Part shown: positions 8,158-15,840 of the stretch, piece by piece
Position numbering within the stretch: position 1 is the stretch's first letter
How the letters are laid out: each line of letters starts with the position of its first letter
DNA from: JASLCR01 sp036405515
GTDB taxonomy: Bacteria > Patescibacteriota > Saccharimonadia > Saccharimonadales > Saccharimonadaceae
Assembly (NCBI GenBank): GCA_036405515.1
Contig: DASWXM010000032.1
Location: 1 to 52,162 of the forward strand
DNA: 52,162 nucleotides
Direction: 5' to 3'
The notes under the pieces: model-generated
What the model was told of the DNA's origin: nothing
What the model saw: only the letters and a program-made list of their open reading frames with translations
Databases searched by the model: none
Translations under genes and position numbers: made by a program

Positions 8158-8218
8158 GCTTACCCACTGCTCATAGTCTACACTCCACTTTTACCCACTG
8201 CAACCCCCATTTTTACAC
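8158..8218 (-). promoter_or_regulatory. MraZ operator array over the mraZ promoter
   Basis: On the minus strand four consecutive 10-nt units read GTGTAAAAAT (8209-8218), GGGGGTTGCA (8199-8208), GTGGGTAAAA (8189-8198) and GTGGAGTGTA (8179-8188); a further GTGGGTAAGC lies at 8158-8167. Known MraZ operators are GTGGG-like boxes at 10-bp spacing. A promoter is embedded: TTGCAG (8198-8203), 17-nt spacer, TAGACT (8175-8180). MraZ binding would cover both hexamers, so autorepression is expected. Predicted leader about 48 nt. Confidence 0.75.
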
Positions 8219-8312
8219 TTTTTTTAAAATTCCTTACTTTTCCACAGTTCTGGGGAAAATAAATACCCCTGCAATATAGCCGGGGTATAAATTGAACGAT
8301 ACCTTCCTCTAG

Positions 8313-8531
8313 CTAGCGACCGAGGAAAAACCTTGCAAATGCATCATCATATTGATTCGTTATACTCAGTGTCACCCAGATGCACACTACAAAGAGATTA
8401 ATTAGAAGAGAAACGATTAGTACCGCAGCCATCAGGTCAATCGTTGTTCCAAGACCGTGTCTTGCAGGCGGAGTAGATGAGGATTTGGTGGCTGCTTTCT
8501 TTGTACGGGGCTTTACTGGAGCTTTTTTCAT
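8313..8531 (-). CDS. Small single-pass membrane protein next to mraZ
   Basis: 72 residues: a Lys/Pro/Thr-rich basic tail (MKKAPVKPRTKKAATK), then one long hydrophobic helix (about 34-58, IDLMAAVLIVSLLINLFVVCIWV) and a short polar end (NQYDDAFARFFLGR). I chose ATG 8531 over an in-frame GTG at 8549. I do not recognise a family. Sitting immediately upstream of the mraZ promoter, on the same strand, it might belong with envelope functions, but that is only position. The stop is about 95 nt before the MraZ boxes. Confidence 0.6.
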   Translation of the reverse strand: MKKAPVKPRTKKAATKSSSTPPARHGLGTTIDLMAAVLIVSLLINLFVVCIWVTLSITNQYDDAFARFFLGR

Positions 8532-8573
8532 ATAGCCCAATACTACCACGCAGACAAAATAACCTCAAGCAAC

Positions 8574-9254
8574 TTATGAGGCAGACTCATATTGTATAAT
8601 CTCCTGAAATGAACTGACGATTTTTACAGAGTCTGGCACCGTGCCTTCTTGAGACGGAAGTAGTGTTCTGGCCTGTACCCAGTAGCCCCGAAGGTTTGTC
8701 GGTGCATCTATAAATGCCCTCGCCTTATCATCAACAAGAATAATATTCTTTACTTGATCTGGCAGCCTCGCACTATTCATGATTTTATCCCGCGGGATCC
8801 TAAAATGATCAGCCTGCTGCCACTTAGCTATCAATCCGGCTTTCACCGATGTAGGGGTAACCATACAAGCAGCATCGCTCAAACCCGTTCGTTTAAGCTT
8901 TGCAAGCTGCCACTCCTCCTGTCCATAAGTCATAATCATAAATGGTCGATCCGTCATGTTAAGCCATGATAAAAACTCATATCCACCCGGCAACAGATAC
9001 TCATCATTGGTAGGTTCATATATATATATGTCAAGAAGCTCTTCATATGCATCTGATGCCAGAAGCGCCCTACACTCGCCAAGCGCATCAAAGGATCCAC
9101 CACTAGCTTCGGTTTGACGTCTCAACTCATCAAGCCTACCTATCGGTAATATCTCTCGAGACTCGATAAGAAACTGTAGTCTTTCATAAAGCATGTCAAT
9201 ATCGCCAAGACAACGGTCAAAATCTAAAATCCACAATGTATTATCTTTGATCAT
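8574..9254 (-). CDS. HAD-superfamily hydrolase-like protein
   Basis: 226 residues from ATG 9254. HAD motif I is visible as LWILDFDRCLGD near the N-terminus, a helical cap insertion follows, motif II is FMIMTYG, a lysine in the SVKAGLIAKW region may be motif III, and motif IV is NIILVDDKARAFID. The second motif I position is Arg-Cys rather than the common Asp-x-Thr/Val, so catalysis is plausible but the substrate is not predictable. A TATAAT lies 10 nt upstream of the start. It is divergent from the GNAT gene at 9306, with 51 nt between them. An upstream in-frame start (9317) would overlap that gene and lacks support. Confidence 0.75.
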   Translation of the reverse strand: MIKDNTLWILDFDRCLGDIDMLYERLQFLIESREILPIGRLDELRRQTEASGGSFDALGECRALLASDAYEELLDIYIYEPTNDEYLLPGGYEFLSWLNMTDRPFMIMTYGQEEWQLAKLKRTGLSDAACMVTPTSVKAGLIAKWQQADHFRIPRDKIMNSARLPDQVKNIILVDDKARAFIDAPTNLRGYWVQARTLLPSQEGTVPDSVKIVSSFQEIIQYESAS

Positions 9255-9264
9255 TCCAGGAAAT

Positions 9265-9270
9265 ATTATA
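9265..9270 (-). promoter_or_regulatory. -10 box of the HAD gene
   Basis: TATAAT on the minus strand, preceded by CGC, 10 nt before the ATG at 9254. Predicted leader 3-4 nt. Confidence 0.45.
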
Positions 9271-9292
9271 GCGCCATCACATCCAAGTACGC

Positions 9293-9298
9293 TATCAT
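9293..9298 (+). promoter_or_regulatory. -10 box of the GNAT gene
   Basis: TATCAT, 7 nt before the ATG at 9306; predicted leaderless transcript. Back-to-back with the -10 box of the divergent HAD gene. Confidence 0.45.
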
Positions 9299-9305
9299 TA
9301 AAACA

Positions 9306-10070
9306 ATGTCCTCTCAATATCCATCTTCGTACACCGGTCCAGTAACAGTGGTTGACCCGCTACTACAGTGCGACTTAGGATTACTCATGAAACAGCTCAG
9401 CTCCAACTACGACGGACGGCCCATTGATAGTAATAATCTGCAGCTCACTATCAATGCGTCAGATCAAGAACAGTTCGTAGTAATTCGCGACGGCCATGTC
9501 GTTGGGGCCGCAAGTTTATCGATCCTTCCTTCGTCTTTCTCTCTGGAAGGTAATATCGTCGATCAACCAACAGCCTGGCTTGCTAGCTTCATTGTGCATG
9601 AGTCATACAGGGGTAAGCTTAAAAATGAGACATCAAGTATTGCAACTCAGTTATGGGAAACAGTCCTTGGGTGGGCAAAAAAACACGGTGTTCATACTCT
9701 GGAATTTATGACCGAGAGTAAAAGAGATACTGCAATACATTTTTATCACCATAAAGGCGCCGAAGATGTGGGAACTGCGAACTTGTACCACATCCCCCTC
9801 AAAACTTCCGTTGACTTAACTGATGTTAGTCCTATTGATGGAGCTGGCATTATCTATGAAACTTGCAAAACACACCTAGCGCTTCATCTCTACGACCACA
9901 CGAGAGAGCTTACAACCCAAGAGATATCACTCTACACCGACCACGCGGTACGCCGTGGACTTTCCTTAATGCAATACATCGTGGCTAAGGATTCTCCAGC
10001 AGCTCGCAGCTTGGCACAGGCTGGCATAGCGCCCCGACGCGAAGAAATAATCTTGCGAGTAGCTTTATGA
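9306..10070 (+). CDS. GNAT-family N-acetyltransferase
   Basis: 254 residues. The N-terminal two-thirds follow the GNAT pattern: FVVIRDGHVVGAASLSIL (beta4), LASFIVHESYRGK with the acetyl-CoA pyrophosphate region reduced to YRGKLKNETSSIATQLWE, then TLEFMTESKRDTAIHFYHHKGAED. A C-terminal extension of about 90 residues (LTTQEISLYTDHAVRRGLSLMQYIVAK) is not part of the core fold. Its stop overlaps the next start by 4 nt (ATGA), so it is co-translated with the kinase-like gene. The acceptor substrate is unknown; pairing with a sugar kinase hints at an amino sugar, as inference. Confidence 0.75.
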   Translation: MSSQYPSSYTGPVTVVDPLLQCDLGLLMKQLSSNYDGRPIDSNNLQLTINASDQEQFVVIRDGHVVGAASLSILPSSFSLEGNIVDQPTAWLASFIVHESYRGKLKNETSSIATQLWETVLGWAKKHGVHTLEFMTESKRDTAIHFYHHKGAEDVGTANLYHIPLKTSVDLTDVSPIDGAGIIYETCKTHLALHLYDHTRELTTQEISLYTDHAVRRGLSLMQYIVAKDSPAARSLAQAGIAPRREEIILRVAL

Positions 10071-11038
10071 CACAATTGCATGAAATACTTACTGCATTTA
10101 ACATAGCACTTGATAGCACTGTAAAGAAAATAAGCGGCGGTAAGATTAATAGCACCTGGCTTATCGATGAGCATGATAGTCATTTTATTCTGCAGCGTCT
10201 GCATCCAATGTTTCGTCAAGGAATGATCAAAGATAGCGCTGAGATACTTGAACAACTACAAAAAGATGGATGGGATGTCCCTTTGGTACAACTGACACCT
10301 TCGGGAAGCTACTTCTGGTCAAATAACGGAATATGGCGTCTTAGCAAGTTTATCGAATCTGACAATAAGCTACCTACTCTATCCCCTGATGTCCTACATG
10401 CCTGTGGCAAACTACTCGCCGAGCTGCACATATCCCTGAATAAAATCCAGCTAACACTTCCCGCCCCTATCCCACATTATCGAGATACCGTATTTCATAT
10501 TAACTATTTACGCTCGGCAATGCCAAAACTTACCGGTGACGCACTCGCACTTGCCGAACAGACAATAAGTGCCTTTGAACATCAAGATACACAGACTACA
10601 CTGATCAGCCCTCAGCTGATCCATGGAGATCCAAAGATAAATAACATCTTGTTTCGTGATCAACTTCCCTACACATACATAGATTGGGACACCGTAATGA
10701 CTGGATCGCCATTTATCGATTTAGGAGATTTTATACGATCACTCACAAAAGAATTACCTGGTAAAGATACAGCACGGCTTATTACCGCTTTTTGCAAAGG
10801 TTATCATGAGACAAGCCCGCTTGAACTTGGTGTTTTCAGCGAGTTTCAAGCAGCAGCACTCAATGCAGCAAAGCTTATCGCGCTAGAAAATATCGCACGC
10901 TACCTTTACGATATAGTGGATAAGTCATTTTGGGAGTGGGACACCGCAAGATATCACAGCCAAGAGGAAGCAATGCTTGATCAAGCACGCAAAACACTTC
11001 AAATTTTTGAGACATTAAGCAGCCAGATGATTACTTGA
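10067..11038 (+). CDS. APH-family phosphotransferase, resembling N-acetylhexosamine 1-kinase
   Basis: 323 residues of the choline/aminoglycoside kinase fold. Seen: a nucleotide loop SGGKINSTWLI (23-33), FILQRLHP, hinge WRLSKFIES, catalytic loop LIHGDPKINNILF (H186, D188, N193) and the metal-binding YIDWDTVMTGSPFIDLGD (D206). The wording GxINxTWL, FILQxL and IDWDTVMxGSxxxDxGD is closest, from memory, to NahK, which phosphorylates GlcNAc/GalNAc at C1. Other sugar or small-molecule kinases remain possible. It converges with the beta-glucosidase gene, overlapping its end by 8 nt. Confidence 0.75.
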   Translation: MTQLHEILTAFNIALDSTVKKISGGKINSTWLIDEHDSHFILQRLHPMFRQGMIKDSAEILEQLQKDGWDVPLVQLTPSGSYFWSNNGIWRLSKFIESDNKLPTLSPDVLHACGKLLAELHISLNKIQLTLPAPIPHYRDTVFHINYLRSAMPKLTGDALALAEQTISAFEHQDTQTTLISPQLIHGDPKINNILFRDQLPYTYIDWDTVMTGSPFIDLGDFIRSLTKELPGKDTARLITAFCKGYHETSPLELGVFSEFQAAALNAAKLIALENIARYLYDIVDKSFWEWDTARYHSQEEAMLDQARKTLQIFETLSSQMIT

Positions 11039-12281
11039 GCTTTCTCAAAAGTGCACCATACCACTTTGCACTTGGACGAATTGTCCGCTCAAGCGTCTTC
11101 GGATCTACTGCCACCAATCCAAAATTCGGCCATGATCCGTGCGCCCACTCAAAATTATCAAGCAGGCTCCAATGAAAATACCCGCGCACGTCAACACCTT
11201 CAGCAAGAGCACGCTGCAGAGCAGCCATAGAGGTGGCAATCCACCACTTTCTCCTCGTATCGTCACTATCGGCGAGACCATTCTCAGTCACAATAAGCGG
11301 CAGTTTGTATTTTCGGTACAACCTCTCAAGTACATACTCCAGATGATCAGGATGCATATCCCAGCCAAGATCATTAAAGCGTCTGTCTTCGTTATGTATC
11401 CGATATCCGTAGAAACGGCTCGAGAAATAGTAGTTTACACCTATAAAATCACAAGTACGACGAATTCGCTTCAGTGTATAGTCATCGACAATATATTGCC
11501 AGATACTTGCCGATACTCGAGAGAGCCATGCATTATCACCTGGATATACATATGTAGAGTTGTCTGCGATCGAGACTTTATATCGGCGATTCATGCCATG
11601 GATCAGCCGGGCCGCTTTATTGTGAGCATAAATAAGATTCCTCAGCACACGCCATGCCAGCCACTTTGATGACTTCATAGGTGGCCATTCTTGTCTGATA
11701 TATCCTTCTAGTACATAGACCTGTGGTTCATTAATTGTGATTATATACTTGATATCTTGACCAAGCTCATTCATAACCTTTTCAGCAAATCGCAAAAAAT
11801 ATTTCACATTACGCCGCTTCTCAAATCCACCTAACTCAGAAAACCAAACAGGCACCGTAAAATGTAGTAAGGTCATCATCGGCTCAATACCGGCATTTTT
11901 TAGTGCTCCAATGTATCGACGATAATGCTCAATTGCACCGACATCCCAGGCACCTTCTGTAGGCTCAATACGCGACCACTCGATACTAAAGCGGTATGCA
12001 TTAAAGTTAAGCGAGGTAAGTATCTTAAAATCTTCTTCATAACGCCCATAGTGATCAACAGCTCTCCCTGACTTAAAGTTATCAGGGTTGGTCGCACGAT
12101 CTGCTATATTTGGCCAGATCGCAAGATCATGGTAGAGGTATTCGGCCTGTGCCGCTTTTGTCCGAGCATTCTCTTCTTCCCAAACGCTCCACTGATTTTG
12201 ATTATTCCCTTCAACTTGATGTGCGCTTGTCGCTGCACCCCAGAGAAAACGTTTCGGAAATGGTGTCGATTTTTGCGACAT
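11031..12281 (-). CDS. Glycoside hydrolase family 1 (beta-glucosidase-like)
   Basis: 416 residues, a complete (beta/alpha)8 GH1. Signature N-terminus FLWGAATSAHQVEG; acid/base glutamate in ITINEPQ (E185); nucleophile in LIVTENGLAD (E333); C-terminal WSLLDNFEWAHGSWPNFGLV that forms the sugar subsite. No signal peptide, so it acts in the cytosol, probably on an imported or scavenged beta-glycoside or phosphoglycoside. TATACT lies 9 nt upstream. With the kinase-like and GNAT genes it could form a small sugar-salvage group. Confidence 0.93.
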   Translation of the reverse strand: MSQKSTPFPKRFLWGAATSAHQVEGNNQNQWSVWEEENARTKAAQAEYLYHDLAIWPNIADRATNPDNFKSGRAVDHYGRYEEDFKILTSLNFNAYRFSIEWSRIEPTEGAWDVGAIEHYRRYIGALKNAGIEPMMTLLHFTVPVWFSELGGFEKRRNVKYFLRFAEKVMNELGQDIKYIITINEPQVYVLEGYIRQEWPPMKSSKWLAWRVLRNLIYAHNKAARLIHGMNRRYKVSIADNSTYVYPGDNAWLSRVSASIWQYIVDDYTLKRIRRTCDFIGVNYYFSSRFYGYRIHNEDRRFNDLGWDMHPDHLEYVLERLYRKYKLPLIVTENGLADSDDTRRKWWIATSMAALQRALAEGVDVRGYFHWSLLDNFEWAHGSWPNFGLVAVDPKTLERTIRPSAKWYGALLRKLK

Positions 12282-12290
12282 ACTTTACCT

Positions 12291-12296
12291 AGTATA
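12291..12296 (-). promoter_or_regulatory. -10 box of the GH1 gene
   Basis: TATACT on the minus strand, 9 nt before the ATG at 12281; an AGGTAAAG stretch between them could act as a weak ribosome-binding site. Confidence 0.4.
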
Positions 12297-12334
12297 ACGT
12301 AAAACGTGCGGCTGCCCAAAAAACGGAAGCTTCC

Positions 12335-13858
12335 CTACTGAATAACCTCTTCTCCAAAATGCTTCTGCAAACGCATCTTGATACTTCCCTCGTGACGGCC
12401 CAACTTATCCGAAAGACTCTTTAAACTGGCCCCGTTCTGAAAATCCTGTTTAAGTTCGGCATCATCTTGATTTGTCCATGGTCGATATGCGTTTGGATAC
12501 GTCTCACGCATCTTCGCGATCTTACCTGCCCATGACGAAGATGAAGCCTTCTTTTTAGCCGGCATAGCTCCTCTCTTTTCAGCTTCCTTTTCGAGTTCCG
12601 CAAATTTCTCACTTGCTTCCTTTGACTGATGACGCAACAATTCGTCAATCTCAAGTGCGTCACGGCTCACACGGAGAGCCATCTGGTTAATGCCACGTAG
12701 GTATAAGCTATTGATATTCTTCACGCGAGACAGTGCCACATAGCCCATACCTTCTACGAAAGCTTTCCTTAGATCAACCACTGCCCCATCCAGCGTCATA
12801 CCTTGACTCTTATGAACAGTAATAGCCCACGCAAGTCGCAGCGGAATTTGAGTAATACTTGCCCGCTTCTTATCGCCATCACGAAGTTCCCAGGTGTCAG
12901 GCTCGACTGTCACCTCTCTGCCACTATGAAACTCCACAACCGGATAATCACTTCCTGGTTCAAATGCGACAACTTGGCCAATACTTCCGTTTGCATACTT
13001 TTTCTCAGGGCTATTTTTCACCGCCATGACAAGTGAACCGAGCTTAAGTCGCAAAACAGATGGAGCCAAGACTGAGCGCTGCAAACTCTCAACATAATTG
13101 GCCGCTCCAGTCGTGGTCTGCTCAAAACTTACCTCTTCACCTTCAAGATCAGTCAATCGTCGATCATTAATCGCATCTACATCGATATTCACCGTATGGA
13201 GCTCTGTGAAATTATGGTCATCGTCAAGCACAACATCAACACGCTCCAGGAGCTGCTCGGCATGGTGGCGTCGCACATCCCCAGCACGAAATGCACCAAG
13301 TATCTCTTGCAACGGGTCATTACTTTCCTGCCTGTGTTGCTCGCCCAAATAACAAATCGTTGGTGCAAGCTCCCTCCAGGCATGAGAGTTAACAACAAAT
13401 CCGCCCTCCCTTGAGTCGCCACGATTGATTGGTGGTAATTGGAAGAAGTCGCCGCTCATCACGACCTGGATACCACCAAATGGCACATCCGGCTCCTTGC
13501 GCACGAGGCGACAAATTTCATCTACCATATCCAAACGATAGTCATGCAGCATTGAGATTTCATCAATCACCAGTACATCTGTTTTCTCAATAATCTCCCG
13601 ACGACCCTTACTAAGGCTATCAACAAAATGTGCCGGCAGGTCATCGTGAATACCAATACCGCTCCAGCTGTGAATTGTTGTGCCGCCAAGATGCGTCGCC
13701 GCAAGCCCTGTTGTCGCCGTTACTGATACATATTTTCCGTCGTGTTTGGCAAGTTTAATAAATTGGTTGAGTATGTAGGTCTTACCGCTGCCAGCTGCAC
13801 CGGTTAAAAATACGTGCTGACCAGACAGCATAATCTCAAGCGCGAGAGTTTGTTTCAT
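12335..13858 (-). CDS. PIF1/RecD2-like superfamily 1B DNA helicase with C-terminal DNA-binding tail
   Basis: 507 residues. Helicase motifs: Walker A LTGAAGSGKT (K26, T27), TATTGLAATHLGG, Walker B DVLVIDEISML, motif III VMSGDFFQLPPI, the QLxxR-type linker and motifs V/VI in AITVHKSQGMTLDGAVVDL and GYVALSRVKNINSLYLRG. A Lys/Ala-rich linker (about 425-450) leads to a last segment, YRPWTNQDDAELK...SDKLGRHEGSIKMRLQKH, which reads like a Myb/SANT-type helix-turn-helix. PIF1 helicases unwind 5'-3', remove G-quadruplexes and assist replication. A TGG-TACAAT box lies 8 nt from the start. It is divergent from the gene at 13945. Confidence 0.9.
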   Translation of the reverse strand: MKQTLALEIMLSGQHVFLTGAAGSGKTYILNQFIKLAKHDGKYVSVTATTGLAATHLGGTTIHSWSGIGIHDDLPAHFVDSLSKGRREIIEKTDVLVIDEISMLHDYRLDMVDEICRLVRKEPDVPFGGIQVVMSGDFFQLPPINRGDSREGGFVVNSHAWRELAPTICYLGEQHRQESNDPLQEILGAFRAGDVRRHHAEQLLERVDVVLDDDHNFTELHTVNIDVDAINDRRLTDLEGEEVSFEQTTTGAANYVESLQRSVLAPSVLRLKLGSLVMAVKNSPEKKYANGSIGQVVAFEPGSDYPVVEFHSGREVTVEPDTWELRDGDKKRASITQIPLRLAWAITVHKSQGMTLDGAVVDLRKAFVEGMGYVALSRVKNINSLYLRGINQMALRVSRDALEIDELLRHQSKEASEKFAELEKEAEKRGAMPAKKKASSSSWAGKIAKMRETYPNAYRPWTNQDDAELKQDFQNGASLKSLSDKLGRHEGSIKMRLQKHFGEEVIQ

Positions 13859-13866
13859 TACTTCTT

Positions 13867-13872
13867 ATTGTA
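13867..13872 (-). promoter_or_regulatory. Extended -10 box of the PIF1-like helicase gene
   Basis: TGG-TACAAT on the minus strand, 8 nt before the ATG; predicted leader of 1-2 nt. Confidence 0.55.
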
Positions 13873-13904
13873 CCATCTGGGATGTCCCGCTTTTGCTTTA
13901 ATGC

Positions 13905-13910
13905 TATACT
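13905..13910 (+). promoter_or_regulatory. Extended -10 box for the gene at 13945
   Basis: TGC-TATACT. The start codon is 34 nt downstream and is preceded by AGAGAGGG, so this transcript has a normal Shine-Dalgarno leader, in contrast to its divergent neighbour. Confidence 0.5.
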
Positions 13911-13944
13911 GAGCTTATAAATCTAATGAGATGAGAGAGGGATT

Positions 13945-14733
13945 ATGGATCAAACTCCACAGCCACCAATGCCACCAACCGAGGAGCCGACATCACCGGC
14001 CTCACCACAAGTACCGCAAGCGTCAGAAGCACCGACGCCAAGCACTGGCATGACACCTACTACGCCGAGTAGTAACAAAGGACTTATTATTGGACTTGTT
14101 ATCGGAGGAATAATACTTGTTCTTGTTATTGCAGGCATCATCCTTGCAGTTATCTTTGGCAGCAAAGATAACAAAAACACTATACAAGATGACACCAAAA
14201 ATCAGGATTCGGCAAAAACCGAACAATCAGAGGATGCACTCCGCTCAGCAAATGCAAAAACAGCAAAATACATGTTCGACCTCAATGCAGTATGCGACAA
14301 TGGCTCAATCACCAACGCAGCTGACTTTACGAAGCCATACAAATTGGTTGCATTTGCTAAAAACAGCACCAGTCCTAGCTACACAATTGTAACTCTTGCC
14401 TATGGCGCAGATTATGCCGCAAAGTACACCGATCATGAGTCAGTTAACGTTGTTGCCTGTCTTAATGAAAAGCCAGGTACGGCCATAAAGTCAAAGACGT
14501 GCGACTTTAAGTCTGGTAATGAAAAAATAACACTCGATTACTATGCTCTTAAGTATTCCCTCACTCTGCGCGAAGCAAAGACAGGTAAGCTTGTTAAGAC
14601 TCTCGAGGATATTAATGCACCAGCCACAAGCTGTCCAATCGTTGCAGCCTACAGCAAAAGTGACCCAAAGTATTATGCAAAGCCCGATAAAGACGCAGTC
14701 GATGCCGCAATCCAAAAATTTGTAGCTGAATAA
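13945..14733 (+). CDS. Membrane-anchored protein with Pro/Thr-rich cytoplasmic head, unknown function
   Basis: 262 residues. Residues 1-50 are Pro/Thr/Ser-rich (TPQPPMPPTEEPTSP and similar), followed by a strongly hydrophobic helix (about 51-75, GLIIGLVIGGIILVLVIAG) and an extracytoplasmic domain of about 170 residues with four cysteines, two of them in NAVCDNG and NVVACLNEKPG and others in KSKTCDFK and ATSCPIV, which may pair. This pattern is common among abundant envelope proteins of Patescibacteria, without known function. Ribosome-binding site AGAGAGGG. A strong terminator follows. Confidence 0.65.
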   Translation: MDQTPQPPMPPTEEPTSPASPQVPQASEAPTPSTGMTPTTPSSNKGLIIGLVIGGIILVLVIAGIILAVIFGSKDNKNTIQDDTKNQDSAKTEQSEDALRSANAKTAKYMFDLNAVCDNGSITNAADFTKPYKLVAFAKNSTSPSYTIVTLAYGADYAAKYTDHESVNVVACLNEKPGTAIKSKTCDFKSGNEKITLDYYALKYSLTLREAKTGKLVKTLEDINAPATSCPIVAAYSKSDPKYYAKPDKDAVDAAIQKFVAE

Positions 14734-14747
14734 ATCTCAAGAAAGTC

Positions 14748-14780
14748 ATAAAATCCCCGAGCGTACGCCGGGGATTTTAT
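14748..14780. terminator. Bidirectional intrinsic terminator
   Basis: Perfect 12-bp stem ATAAAATCCCCG / CGGGGATTTTAT around loop AGCGTACGC; U/A-rich on both sides. It lies between the converging genes ending at 14733 and 14796 and can serve both. Confidence 0.85.
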
Positions 14781-14795
14781 ATTATATCTGGTACA

Positions 14796-15776
14796 TTAGC
14801 CCCTAGGTGGCTCGCCACCACTTGGCTCATCGAGCAGCTTCTTGCTTTTAATCTCATATCGCTTGCCGGTAATTTCTGAGGTGATGTAGTCTTCATTGAT
14901 AAGGTTTACGAATGTATCAAGATCGTTGCCATCCATGATAATAATCGCTCCCGCGTCATCCGTCATCAGCTCAAGTTGCATCTCATCAGCATACTCGATC
15001 ACTTTCTCCTGTGATATTTCTCCGACTTCAAGTTTTTGCAACTTATTAATAGTCTTCTTGCGATCTTTCACAAGTGCCTGCATGTCTAGACCATCCGGAA
15101 AACTCAACTTGTACTTTTGTTCAATCTCGAGCACTTTCTTGTCTGCCAACGCCTGTTTCTTAAAATCATACTCAAACAACCGTTCAAATTTTGACTGATT
15201 AAAAACAAAAATGTCCTGGTCAATAATCAACACATGATTGTCGGCAGGAATCTTCAAGCCTACATCAGCCTTGAAGCGATCAAAGCGAGCACCATTGATC
15301 TCCCATGCAGTAATATCACTCAGCGCAGCACCTGTCTGCAAAGACTTAATGATATAAAAAACCTTTGCCGGATCAACCTTGGAAGTAAAGCGTGCGACAA
15401 TCCCCTTCATACGCTTAAACTCATGCTCTTCCTGAGAGAACTCAACGATATCTGATCGTTCCTTTTCGATAAGATTAATCAATGTATCAGCCTTGACAAC
15501 CCTCGCCTTCTCAGTCCTCAGCAATACATTCTCTTCCGCCTCGGATTCTTCAAACACACGGACACTCAGTCCGGTGCCCGCACCGAGATTCACTTGCCCG
15601 ATTACATCGTAAAGAAATAATGCACGAATCTGTGATTCCAGTTCGCTCGCAAAACGCATTGAAAACGGAGTGTAGTAGCGGTTGAAAAGGAAGAGCTCAA
15701 TGTCAAGATCACCCTTTACTGCATCAGTTTGATTTGCCCACAAAAAAATATCGGTCGCTTCGCGTTGCTCTTCCAT
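14796..15776 (-). CDS. DUF4868 / KwaB-like protein (possible anti-phage component)
   Basis: 326 residues, no membrane segment. The C-terminal half (about 165-315) reads like DUF4868: KADVGLKIPADNHVLIID, then the hallmark DIFVFNQSKFERLFEYDF, a helical charged stretch with KDRKKTINKLQKLE, and LINEDYITSEITGKRYEIKSK at the end. In the Kiwa defence system KwaB carries this domain and pairs with the membrane protein KwaA. No four-helix KwaA-like gene adjoins here; instead a 172-residue protein of unknown family lies just upstream on the same strand. A TATAAT at 15813-15818 and an AAGGTAG before the ATG indicate separate expression. The domain call is from memory of the family pattern; a defence role is inference. 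Confidence 0.65.
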   Translation of the reverse strand: MEEQREATDIFLWANQTDAVKGDLDIELFLFNRYYTPFSMRFASELESQIRALFLYDVIGQVNLGAGTGLSVRVFEESEAEENVLLRTEKARVVKADTLINLIEKERSDIVEFSQEEHEFKRMKGIVARFTSKVDPAKVFYIIKSLQTGAALSDITAWEINGARFDRFKADVGLKIPADNHVLIIDQDIFVFNQSKFERLFEYDFKKQALADKKVLEIEQKYKLSFPDGLDMQALVKDRKKTINKLQKLEVGEISQEKVIEYADEMQLELMTDDAGAIIIMDGNDLDTFVNLINEDYITSEITGKRYEIKSKKLLDEPSGGEPPRG

Positions 15777-15812
15777 GTTCTACCTTCGTGTTAGAGATTT
15801 TTGTCTTACACT

Positions 15813-15818
15813 ATTATA
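15813..15818 (-). promoter_or_regulatory. -10 box of the KwaB-like gene
   Basis: TATAAT on the minus strand, 36 nt before the ATG at 15776, followed by GAAGGTAG as ribosome-binding site. Confidence 0.45.
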
Positions 15819-15840
15819 GCGCAAGGAAACGGGAGAGTTT

